This document shows positions 1 through 4,716 of a stretch of 5,093 nt of DNA, piece after piece. Position 1 is the first letter of the stretch; every line of letters begins with the position of its first letter. The DNA comes from Deltaproteobacteria bacterium (lineage in GTDB: Bacteria > Desulfobacterota > DSM-4660 > Desulfatiglandales > HGW-15), in NCBI GenBank assembly GCA_019308525.1, contig JAFDIC010000310.1:1-5093 (forward strand), read 5' to 3'. The translations under genes and the position numbers were made by a program. The notes under the pieces are model-generated. The model worked only from the letters and a program-made list of their open reading frames with translations. It searched no databases and was not told the DNA's origin.

Positions 1-257
1 TCTCAGGACAACCCACTGGTTCAAGCCGGCCCCGGTCAAAAGCCAGGATAGGGAACTGCTATAAAGACTCAAAGCCACCTGACGGAGAATTTACCAGTCT
101 TCTCGTGGTCTCGGCTTGTTAGCCAAGCAATATTTGTGCCAAAAGTGGTTTGATAGGTCAAAAGGGGCTACATATCGTGATTCCAATACATTATTCCGGG
201 TATAAGAAAAGATCGGGGTGGTGAGACAAATTGTTTGAATTGAGGAGACACTGTATC
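1..257. other. Upstream region without a convincing gene
   Basis: No complete gene is visible here. One forward frame is open from base 2 and ends at a TAA at 62-64; it could be the last 20 codons of an upstream gene, but three frames are briefly open and nothing identifies the product. Short inverted repeats are present: AAGACT (64-69) with AGTCTT (96-101), and GCTTG (115-119) with CAAGC (125-129). Neither is followed by a T-run, so I do not call a terminator. A weak promoter-like pair TTGATA (150-155) and TATCGT (173-178), 17 nt apart, and an isolated TATAAG (201-206) are the only candidates for driving the permease gene. Confidence 0.4.
150..178 (+). promoter_or_regulatory. Weak candidate sigma70-type promoter for the permease gene
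   Basis: TTGATA (150-155; 5 of 6 to TTGACA) and TATCGT (173-178; 4 of 6 to TATAAT) are separated by 17 nt. This would give a leader of about 70 nt before the GTG at 258. The -10 box is poor. A better -10-like TATAAG lies at 201-206 but has no recognisable -35 at the right distance, so the assignment is tentative. Confidence 0.25.
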
Positions 258-1430
258 GTGAAAGAACGAACCAAGTTGTTGATCATCGTACTGACATTCC
301 TTGCCGCCTACTACATCCCGTGGTCAAATTCCATAATCCGGCAGTCCGGGCTCGAGGCCTTCATGATGCTTCAGGAGTATGCGAGGGAGCACGTACTTAC
401 CTGCCTCGTTCCGGCCTTCTTTATTGCCGGGGCAATAGCCGTGTTTGTATCCCAGGCATCAGTCTTGAAGTATTTCGGGGCCCACGCAAGCAAATTCCTC
501 TCCTATTCAGTGGCCTCGGTCTCGGGGACTGTCCTTGCGGTCTGTTCGTGCACCGTGCTTCCCTTATTTGCGGGGATCTATAGCCGGGGAGCAGGGATCG
601 GGCCGGCCGCGGCATTCCTTTACTCCGGGCCTGCTGTTAATGTACTGGCCATCGTATTGACAGCAAGGATCCTGGGGTGGCAACTGGGGCTTGCGCGCGC
701 AATCGGCGCGGTCTTGTTTGCCGTCTTGACAGGGGTTCTCATGGCCTTTTTCTTCAGGAAAGACGATGCGGCCAGGACTGCCGGGCAGATCTACCTCCCG
801 GATGAGGGAGAGAAGGGAAGGACCATCACCCAGGAGGCCTTCTTTATGCTGACGCTGGTGCTGATCCTCATCTTTGCTGCCTTCGCCAGTCCGACCCCAG
901 GATCCACCGGCCTCTGGGCTACTATCTTTTCGGCCAAATGGTATATAACCGCCGGCCTCCTGGTTGTTCTCGGTCTTATGCTCAAGAACTGGTTCGATAG
1001 GGATGAAAGGGTGACCTGGGTTCAGTCCACCTGGGGCTTTATTAAACAGATCCTGCCCCTCCTGGGTGCCGGTGTCGTCCTAGCCGGGTTCATGCTCGGA
1101 CGTCCAGGACATTCCGCCCTGATCCCGGAACACTATATCCAGTCACTGGTGGGGGGCAATTCCCTCTGGGCCAACCTGTTTGCCTCGGTGTCAGGGGCCT
1201 TGATGTACTTTGCAACGCTGACAGAAGTGCCCATCCTTCAGGGTCTCCTGGGGGCAGGGATGGGCAACGGGCCTGCCCTGAGCCTTCTCCTTGCCGGGCC
1301 TGCCTTGTCCCTTCCGAACATGCTGGTGATTGGGGGAGTTATGGGGGTCAGGAAAACCGCGGTATTTTGTACGATCATAGTGATCCTGTCCACCATTGCA
1401 GGGATGAGCTATGGCTGGATAGCAGGATAA
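258..1430 (+). CDS. DUF318/ArsP-type membrane permease (putative metal/metalloid efflux)
   Basis: This is a polytopic membrane protein of the ArsP_1/DUF318 permease family, whose characterised members export organic arsenicals or metals across the inner membrane. I chose GTG 258 (390 aa) because GAGGAG lies 10 nt upstream; an in-frame TTG at 231 would add nine residues but has only a GGTGAG-like site. Residue numbers here count from the TTG. Hydrophobic segments lie near 14-30, 55-75, 90-115, 125-147, 153-174, 205-220, 236-251, 271-288, 312-330, 343-370 and 376-396, with a charged loop at about 175-200. A CSC motif (105-107) sits in a membrane segment, followed by GPAAAFLYSGPAVN (124-137). 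The second half repeats this pattern (SGAL at 321 to GPAL..AGPALSLPN at 347-363) without the cysteines. The CxxC redox protein downstream and the ArsR regulator support a thiophilic substrate; its identity (As, Cu, Zn or other) is not shown by sequence. Confidence 0.85.
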   Translation: MKERTKLLIIVLTFLAAYYIPWSNSIIRQSGLEAFMMLQEYAREHVLTCLVPAFFIAGAIAVFVSQASVLKYFGAHASKFLSYSVASVSGTVLAVCSCTVLPLFAGIYSRGAGIGPAAAFLYSGPAVNVLAIVLTARILGWQLGLARAIGAVLFAVLTGVLMAFFFRKDDAARTAGQIYLPDEGEKGRTITQEAFFMLTLVLILIFAAFASPTPGSTGLWATIFSAKWYITAGLLVVLGLMLKNWFDRDERVTWVQSTWGFIKQILPLLGAGVVLAGFMLGRPGHSALIPEHYIQSLVGGNSLWANLFASVSGALMYFATLTEVPILQGLLGAGMGNGPALSLLLAGPALSLPNMLVIGGVMGVRKTAVFCTIIVILSTIAGMSYGWIAG

Positions 1431-1432
1431 GA

Positions 1433-1548
1433 TTAACCGCAAAGGCGCAAAGGACCCGAAGGTTTGTCCTTCTCTTTCCTTTCCGGTGAGACGGCTGAGA
1501 GCAAAAGGAAAGAACCAACCTTCGTTTTCTTGGCGTCTTTGCGGTGAA
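1433..1548. repeat. Long imperfect palindrome, dispersed intergenic-repeat type
   Basis: Outer arms 1433-1452 and 1529-1548 match at 17 of 20 positions when one is reverse-complemented (TTAACCGCAAAGGCGCAAAG at the left). Inner arms 1457-1482 and 1504-1524 pair as CGAAGGTT.../...AACCTTCG plus CTTTCCTTT/AAAGGAAAG, with a 5-nt indel. The apical loop is 1483-1503. The left arm contains a perfect tandem 8-mer CGCAAAGG (1438-1445, 1446-1453). I recall 'CCGCAAAGACGC'-like palindromes as common multi-copy intergenic elements in environmental anaerobes; copy number cannot be checked here. It almost fills the gap between the permease stop and the next start. The inner stem is followed by TTTTCTT (1525-1531), so it could also attenuate read-through. 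Confidence 0.75.
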
Positions 1549-1564
1549 CAAGAAGGGGGTTGAG

Positions 1565-2071
1565 ATGTCAAAGGATGATGTAACTCAGATCAAAGTGGGA
1601 GGTGCGTCGGTGGGCATCCTAGGCTTAAAGGCTGCTCTGGAGGATATGGCAGAACAATACCGTGACAGGCCTGATCAGGAAATCCAAGGGGAACTGTTGA
1701 GTCGCCTGCGCGAAAACAACTACATCCCGGAAAAAGCCAGGGAGGACTACGCAAAGGCCTTTCTAAGGGAATTCAAGAGATTCGTGGGGCAGCCGTTTGA
1801 GGAGGAGTCCCCTGAGGCGTTGGAGATCAAGGTGCTGGGAGCAGGATGCGCGCAATGTAACCGACTCGAGCAGGAGCTGATGCAGGTCATGGCTGAGGCA
1901 GAGATCGTGGCGGATATAGAACATGTGCGTGATATAAAGGAGATCGGAAGATACGGAGTGATGGGAACACCGGCCCTGATTATCAACGGGGAGGTGAAGT
2001 CTGTAGGCAAGGTCCCACCAAGGACTGAGTTGAAGCAGTGGTTGATACAAGTGAAAGGGAAACAGAGATAG
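1565..2071 (+). CDS. Two-domain thioredoxin-like redox protein (TM0996/MTH895-type C-terminal domain)
   Basis: I chose ATG 1565 (168 aa) because an AAGGGGG site ends 5 nt before it; the in-frame GTG at 1544 lies in the arm of the upstream palindrome and lacks an SD. From this ATG, residues 1 to about 78 form a separate, mostly helical, charged domain that I do not recognise by name. Residues about 85-160 form a small thioredoxin/glutaredoxin-like fold. It has the redox motif GAGCAQCNRLE (CxxC at 95-98) and a cis-proline segment GTPALIINGE (TP at 135-136), as in the small redox-active disulfide proteins TM0996/MTH895. There is no signal peptide or membrane segment, so it is cytoplasmic. It follows the permease on the same strand with only the palindrome between them. 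A role in reducing the permease or its bound metal is inference. Confidence 0.85.
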   Translation: MSKDDVTQIKVGGASVGILGLKAALEDMAEQYRDRPDQEIQGELLSRLRENNYIPEKAREDYAKAFLREFKRFVGQPFEEESPEALEIKVLGAGCAQCNRLEQELMQVMAEAEIVADIEHVRDIKEIGRYGVMGTPALIINGEVKSVGKVPPRTELKQWLIQVKGKQR

Positions 2072-2084
2072 GAAAACAGAGATA
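2058..2084. repeat. Tandem duplication across the stop codon of the redox gene
   Basis: GGAAACAGAGATA (2058-2070) is followed directly by GGAAAACAGAGATA (2071-2084), differing by one inserted A. The TAG stop (2069-2071) is built across the junction. This looks like a small slippage duplication. Just inside it begins a 5-3-5 palindrome, AGAGATATTCTCT (2078-2090), which has no T-tract and is not a clear terminator. Confidence 0.6.
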
Positions 2085-2109
2085 TTCTCTTCCACGGGTG
2101 ACTATCCTC

Positions 2110-2138
2110 TTGACAGAAACGATTAAAGAGCTTACAAA
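2110..2138 (+). promoter_or_regulatory. Promoter for the ArsR-ABC operon
   Basis: A perfect -35 TTGACA (2110-2115) is followed after 17 nt by TACAAA (2133-2138; 4 of 6 to TATAAT). Transcription would begin near 2145, leaving only about 14 nt before ATG 2159, so the regulator may be translated from a very short leader. This fits the weak SD-like sequence seen there. Its position just upstream of an ArsR-family gene suggests autoregulation. Confidence 0.55.
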
Positions 2139-2158
2139 TTGATTAAGAGTTTCCTTAA
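2121..2158. promoter_or_regulatory. Candidate ArsR operator repeats overlapping promoter and start
   Basis: A direct repeat GATTAAAGAG (2121-2130) / GATTAAGAG (2141-2149) has a 20-bp period, so both copies lie on the same DNA face. An inverted repeat TTAAG (2143-2147) / CTTAA (2154-2158) ends directly before ATG 2159. ArsR/SmtB proteins commonly bind AT-rich imperfect dyads that overlap the -10 or start region. Which of these repeats is the operator cannot be settled by sequence alone. Confidence 0.4.
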
Positions 2159-2638
2159 ATGGATGTCCCTGTGAGTGATTCGGTCACCATATTCAAGGCC
2201 CTCGGAGATGAGAATCGGTTCAGGATTCTCAAGCTGCTTCAGGGTTATGACCTTTGCGTGAGCGCTGTTGCAACCCGTCTTGGTCTTTCCAAGGCTGCCG
2301 TTTCCCAGCATTTACAAGTACTGAGGAAAGAAGGGCTCATCAAAGGGGAGAAGCGGGGATACTGGACCCACTACTCTGTCCAAAGGGACGTACTGGAAAG
2401 GGCATCACGTGAACTCCATTGGATGGCTCAACAAACAGAGACCTCGCTCGCCCCATGCGCACGAATGCATGGCGAAACCAAGGGTTATTCGGGAAAGGAG
2501 GTGAAAGCCATGTGTTGCGGACCCTGTTGTGAAAGGCCTGACAAGCTCAAGGACAGTTCGGAAAAATGTACTCCTGAGCAGATCAGGCAGTGTCACGGGG
2601 ACACCAAAGAACACCCCTGCGAAGAAAAGAAAGAATGA
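2159..2638 (+). CDS. ArsR/SmtB-family metalloregulator with Cys-rich C-terminal extension
   Basis: A 159-aa winged-helix repressor of the ArsR/SmtB family, whose members leave DNA on binding metal or metalloid. Residues 9-90 are the complete domain: FKALGDENRFRILKLL (12-27), a DLCVSAVA segment (31-38) matching the ELCVCDL metal-site region of ArsR, the recognition helix LSKAAVSQHLQVLRKEGLI (43-61) and a wing at about 62-73. Only C33 remains of the usual Cys pair; its second position is S35. Family members usually end near 95-120 residues. Here the frame continues through a linker with C100 into a tail with seven cysteines (C119, C120, C123, C124, C137, C145, C154) and H146/H152. The tail starts at an internal ATG with its own SD (see 2510-2638), so this may be a fusion. 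The start is ATG 2159, with in-frame GTG 2171 as the alternative. The ABC ATPase gene follows after 9 nt. Confidence 0.88.
   Translation: MDVPVSDSVTIFKALGDENRFRILKLLQGYDLCVSAVATRLGLSKAAVSQHLQVLRKEGLIKGEKRGYWTHYSVQRDVLERASRELHWMAQQTETSLAPCARMHGETKGYSGKEVKAMCCGPCCERPDKLKDSSEKCTPEQIRQCHGDTKEHPCEEKKE
2494..2504 (+). promoter_or_regulatory. Near-ideal internal Shine-Dalgarno inside the regulator gene
   Basis: AAAGGAGGTGA, with GGAGG at 2497-2501, lies 8 nt before ATG 2510. It is as strong as the SD of the antitoxin gene (GGAGG at 4450-4454) and far stronger than anything before the regulator's own start. Within the regulator frame it is read as the linker residues G-K-E-V-K. Such a site in mid-gene at the ideal distance from an in-frame ATG is the main evidence for separate translation of the tail. 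Confidence 0.7.
2510..2638 (+). CDS. Possible independently translated 42-aa Cys-rich protein (in frame with the ArsR 3' end)
   Basis: Starting at ATG 2510 the same frame encodes 42 residues beginning MCCGPCCERPDKL and ending in a charged EEKKE. It has seven cysteines (positions 2, 3, 6, 7, 20, 28, 37) and two histidines (29, 35), spaced as CC-x2-CC, C-TPEQIRQ-CH and HPC. This looks like a compact metal-binding module. I recall separate small proteins of the 'MCC..C.KPEKLK..C.PEQI..CHG...HPC' type next to metal-resistance genes in anaerobes, but could not search for them. The strong SD at 2494-2504 supports its translation as a free protein. Either it is made both as the ArsR tail and alone, or the two genes are really separate and an error has joined them. 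It could buffer or relay metal; that is inference. Confidence 0.5.
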   Translation: MCCGPCCERPDKLKDSSEKCTPEQIRQCHGDTKEHPCEEKKE

Positions 2639-2647
2639 AGCGGATCT

Positions 2648-3607
2648 ATGTTGGAGCAGAATATGAGGCACATCGATTATCAGGCGAATGCTGCGATAGA
2701 GGTCAAGGACCTGACCAAGTTTTATGGAGAGGTTCGAGCAGTTGACGGTATATCCTTTGAGGTAAGGAAGGGCGAATTCTTCGGATTTCTAGGTCCCAAC
2801 GGAGCCGGCAAGACAACCACTGTTCGAGTACTAACGGGGATTATCAGCCCGGATGGAGGCAGTGCCCGTGTTATGGGCCACCAGGCGGGTAGCTTGAAGG
2901 CCAAACAGCTTATGGGTGTTGTCCCCGAGATGGCCAATGCTTACCTGGATCTCACGGGATGGGAAAACCTCATGCTTATGGCCGAACTCTACGGGATATC
3001 ATCTGGTGAAAGGAAGGACAGGGCCGCTGGCCTTCTGCGCAAACTAGAGCTCTTGCCGCGCAAAGACAGCCTTGTGAGGACTTACTCAAAGGGCATGAAG
3101 CAGCGACTCATCCTGTGCATGGCGCTTATCAGCGATCCAGAGGTCCTGTTCCTGGATGAGCCGACCTCAGGTCTTGATGTCCAGAGCACAAGACTTATCA
3201 GGAGCATGCTGCGGGAGCTAAACAGGGCTGGGAAGACCATCTTTCTCACAACCCATGATATGGACGAGGCAAATGATTTGTGCCAGAGAGTTGCCATTAT
3301 TCGGAAAGGAAAGGTAGCTGCTATTGATGCTCCGGAAAAAATCCGGCTAGCCACGAGCAAGCTCCACTCTGTGCTGGTGTGCCTTGATGGCAGCGTCCCG
3401 GAGGAAGAGATCAAAAAGTTGCCGGGGGTCAATGTGCTCAAGATTCACGGAGATAAATACCGTCTCTATACGGATAGCCCTGGTAACGTCGTGATCAATC
3501 TCGTTAACTATTGCACGGATCATGATCTCAGGATAATATCCCTGAGCACACTGGCTCCTTCACTAGAAGACGCTTTTCTAGCACTTACAGGCGGAGAGTC
3601 CCAATGA
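2648..3607 (+). CDS. ABC-2 type exporter, ATP-binding subunit (DrrA-like)
   Basis: A 319-aa ABC ATPase that would power an exporter from the cytoplasmic face. Visible motifs: Walker A GPNGAGKT (49-56), the Q-loop region GVVPEMANAY (90-99) with E94 where Gln is usual, signature YSKGMKQR (146-153) in place of LSGGQ, Walker B LFLDEP (167-172), D-loop GLD (175-177) and switch His H203 (TTHDMDEA). The C-terminal 90 residues, ending in PSLEDAFLALTG (304-315), match the extension of DrrA-type ATPases. All catalytic residues are present. ATG 2648 is used although its SD is weak; ATG 2663, preceded by TTGGAG, is an alternative that loses only five residues. It lies 9 nt after the regulator and overlaps the permease gene by 4 nt, so the three genes are likely cotranscribed. 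The substrate is unknown; metal, thiol conjugate or drug are all possible. Confidence 0.92.
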   Translation: MLEQNMRHIDYQANAAIEVKDLTKFYGEVRAVDGISFEVRKGEFFGFLGPNGAGKTTTVRVLTGIISPDGGSARVMGHQAGSLKAKQLMGVVPEMANAYLDLTGWENLMLMAELYGISSGERKDRAAGLLRKLELLPRKDSLVRTYSKGMKQRLILCMALISDPEVLFLDEPTSGLDVQSTRLIRSMLRELNRAGKTIFLTTHDMDEANDLCQRVAIIRKGKVAAIDAPEKIRLATSKLHSVLVCLDGSVPEEEIKKLPGVNVLKIHGDKYRLYTDSPGNVVINLVNYCTDHDLRIISLSTLAPSLEDAFLALTGGESQ

Positions 3608-4362
3608 AAATAGACTTCGATCTTCTCCTCGGACAGTTAAGGAACATCTGGGTTATCGCCCGGAAAGACATACGAATTTACTACTCAAAGGGACCAGTTG
3701 TGATATTTGGTATCCTGTTCCCTGCCTTTCTTTTCCTTTCTTTCATAATCGGGCGCCACCTGAGTATAGAGTACGTACTGCCGGGGCTCCTGGGGATGAT
3801 CCTCTTTTTCACGGCTACGGCAATATCGCCCGCAGTGGTTCCGTGGGAGGCGCAGGCAAGGACCCTTGAAAGGCTCATGTCATGCCCGGTGAAGATCTAT
3901 ACTATCATATTTGGAGATCTTCTGGCTTCGTTTATCTTCGGTATTATTATTTCAATAATTCCAATTCTAATCGGTCTGGTTCTGGGGGTAAGTATTTTCC
4001 GGCCCTTTATCCTCTCTATGGGAATTATACTGGCCGGATTGAGCTTTTCTGCACTGGGGCTTTTGTTCTCCGCAGCACCGACTACCCTTCCCAGTACGAC
4101 TATGATGCTCTCTTCGTTAATCAAGTTTCCGGTGGTATTCATCAGCGGCATCTTTATTCCGCTCCACGAGCTTCCTGCCTGGGGTCGGGCCGTGGCATAC
4201 ATTTCACCACTTACCTATTTCACAGATATCGCTCGTCACTCCATACAGAACCGGGGACACCTCCCAATAGCCCTCGACTTCGCGGTCCTTCTCGCTTTCA
4301 TCGCCCTTTTCCTTACCCTGGATGCGAGGCTTCATATGAGGACCATGCCAAAAAGGATATGA
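3604..4362 (+). CDS. ABC-2 type exporter, membrane permease subunit
   Basis: A 252-aa integral membrane partner of the preceding ATPase. The gene starts at the ATG inside an ATGA overlap with the ATPase stop, with GGAG at 3593-3596 (7 nt spacing), so translation is probably coupled. An N-terminal cytoplasmic segment (WVIARKDIRIYYSKG, 16-30) leads into about six hydrophobic segments near 31-50, 56-80, 100-130, 134-158, 168-188 and 222-240. The stretch FISGIFIPLHELPAWGRA (179-196) followed by ISPLTYFTDIAR (200-211) is the typical ABC-2 family signature before the last helix. The length is normal for the family and the subunit appears intact; a dimer with two ATPase copies would be the expected transporter. 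Nothing in the sequence reveals the substrate, and regulation by the ArsR protein two genes upstream is inferred from gene order. Confidence 0.9.
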   Translation: MKIDFDLLLGQLRNIWVIARKDIRIYYSKGPVVIFGILFPAFLFLSFIIGRHLSIEYVLPGLLGMILFFTATAISPAVVPWEAQARTLERLMSCPVKIYTIIFGDLLASFIFGIIISIIPILIGLVLGVSIFRPFILSMGIILAGLSFSALGLLFSAAPTTLPSTTMMLSSLIKFPVVFISGIFIPLHELPAWGRAVAYISPLTYFTDIARHSIQNRGHLPIALDFAVLLAFIALFLTLDARLHMRTMPKRI

Positions 4363-4368
4363 CCACGG

Positions 4369-4419
4369 AATCTTACCGGGCACAAAAGCCAATTCACTTG
4401 ACAAAATCAAGGTAAGATT
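4369..4419. repeat. Nested inverted repeats (three-way-junction shape) before the toxin-antitoxin pair
   Basis: A perfect 9-bp inverted repeat, AATCTTACC (4369-4377) and GGTAAGATT (4411-4419), encloses two smaller dyads: GGC (4379-4381) / GCC (4388-4390) and CTTGA (4397-4401) / TCAAG (4407-4411). The last dyad covers the -35 box and shares one G with the outer arm. No T-run follows, so a simple intrinsic terminator for the ABC operon is unlikely. It may be an operator array or an RNA structure. Confidence 0.5.
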
Positions 4420-4426
4420 GTAAATT
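4398..4426 (+). promoter_or_regulatory. Promoter of the toxin-antitoxin operon
   Basis: A perfect TTGACA (4398-4403) and TAAATT (4421-4426; 4 of 6 to TATAAT) are 17 nt apart. This puts the transcript start near 4433, about 30 nt before ATG 4462. The boxes lie between the ABC permease stop and the antitoxin start, giving the pair its own promoter. Confidence 0.55.
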
Positions 4427-4436
4427 GCAATGCAAT
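4424..4436. promoter_or_regulatory. Candidate antitoxin operator palindrome
   Basis: ATTGCA-A-TGCAAT is a perfect 6-1-6 dyad overlapping the -10 box and the expected transcript start. VapBC and MazEF-type pairs normally repress their own promoter through the AbrB-fold antitoxin binding such dyads, so this is the best operator candidate in the gap. Confidence 0.5.
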
Positions 4437-4461
4437 ATTTGATAGGAAAGGAGGTTGTGAA

Positions 4462-4716
4462 ATGCCTGTATCTTCTCTGACTTCAAAATGGCAGACTACG
4501 ATTCCAAAGGAAATACGGAATTTTTTGGGGCTTAAACCCACGGATAAGATTTTTTACGTGGTAGACGGCAATAAGGTCATCCTAAAGCCCCTTAAAGGGA
4601 ATATACTGGATCTCAGGGGTAGCGTGAAGACAAAAGGGGAGCCTGTTGACTTCGATAAGGTAAGGGCCACTACCAGAAAAAGGATTGCCCGGAAAATTGT
4701 GGAGAACACACGATGA
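4462..4716 (+). CDS. vapB: AbrB/MazE-fold antitoxin (VapB type)
   Basis: An 84-aa protein preceded by a strong SD (GGAGG 4450-4454, 7 nt spacing). Residues 1-45 are a swapped-hairpin AbrB DNA-binding domain: SKWQTTIPKEIR (8-19), LGLKPTDKI (22-30) and the second hairpin strand pair YVVDGNKVILKP (32-43). This is the usual T(K/S)xxQ.TIPKEIR..LGL..GD.. pattern, with D28 kept and the preceding Gly replaced. Residues about 46-84 form a charged tail (DFDKVRATTRKRIARK) of the kind that wraps and inhibits a toxin partner. The stop overlaps the PIN gene start by 4 nt, fixing the pairing. The protein should neutralise the toxin and, with it, repress the operon. The symbol rests on fold plus partner, not on a named orthologue. 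Confidence 0.88.
   Translation: MPVSSLTSKWQTTIPKEIRNFLGLKPTDKIFYVVDGNKVILKPLKGNILDLRGSVKTKGEPVDFDKVRATTRKRIARKIVENTR

Noticed and set aside
17..66. CCACTGG ... AGCCAGGATA resembles fragments of the 3' part of a cobalamin riboswitch
   Set aside because: The expected closing ACC-GGC/TGCC sequence after the GGATA and the GGGAAGGC block between the two fragments are absent, and the rest would lie outside the window. A covariance-model search (Rfam RF00174) that includes upstream sequence would decide.
231..257. TTG at 231 as the permease start
   Set aside because: The in-frame GTG at 258 has GAGGAG 10 nt upstream and leads directly into the first membrane segment; the TTG has only a GGTGAG-like site. 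Not excluded, only less likely.
1483..1515. CGGCTGAGAG in the palindrome loop recalls the CTGAGA element of TPP riboswitches
   Set aside because: No CCTGATCTGG-like second element follows, and the bases are explained as the loop of the palindromic repeat.
1191..1571. Minus-strand open frame of 126 codons across the permease 3' end and the palindrome
   Set aside because: It is antisense to well-supported coding sequence, its product is low-complexity and Pro/Arg/Gln-rich, and its first part lies in the repeat.
3882..4415. Plus-strand open frame of 177 codons overlapping the ABC permease gene
   Set aside because: It lies entirely in another frame of a clear ABC-2 permease gene except for its tail; the product is Tyr/Ser/Arg-rich with no recognisable domain and no SD of note.
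4369..4419. Intrinsic terminator for the ABC operon
   Set aside because: The 9-bp arms enclose a 33-nt loop, are not GC-rich, and are followed by GTAAATTGC rather than a T-run.
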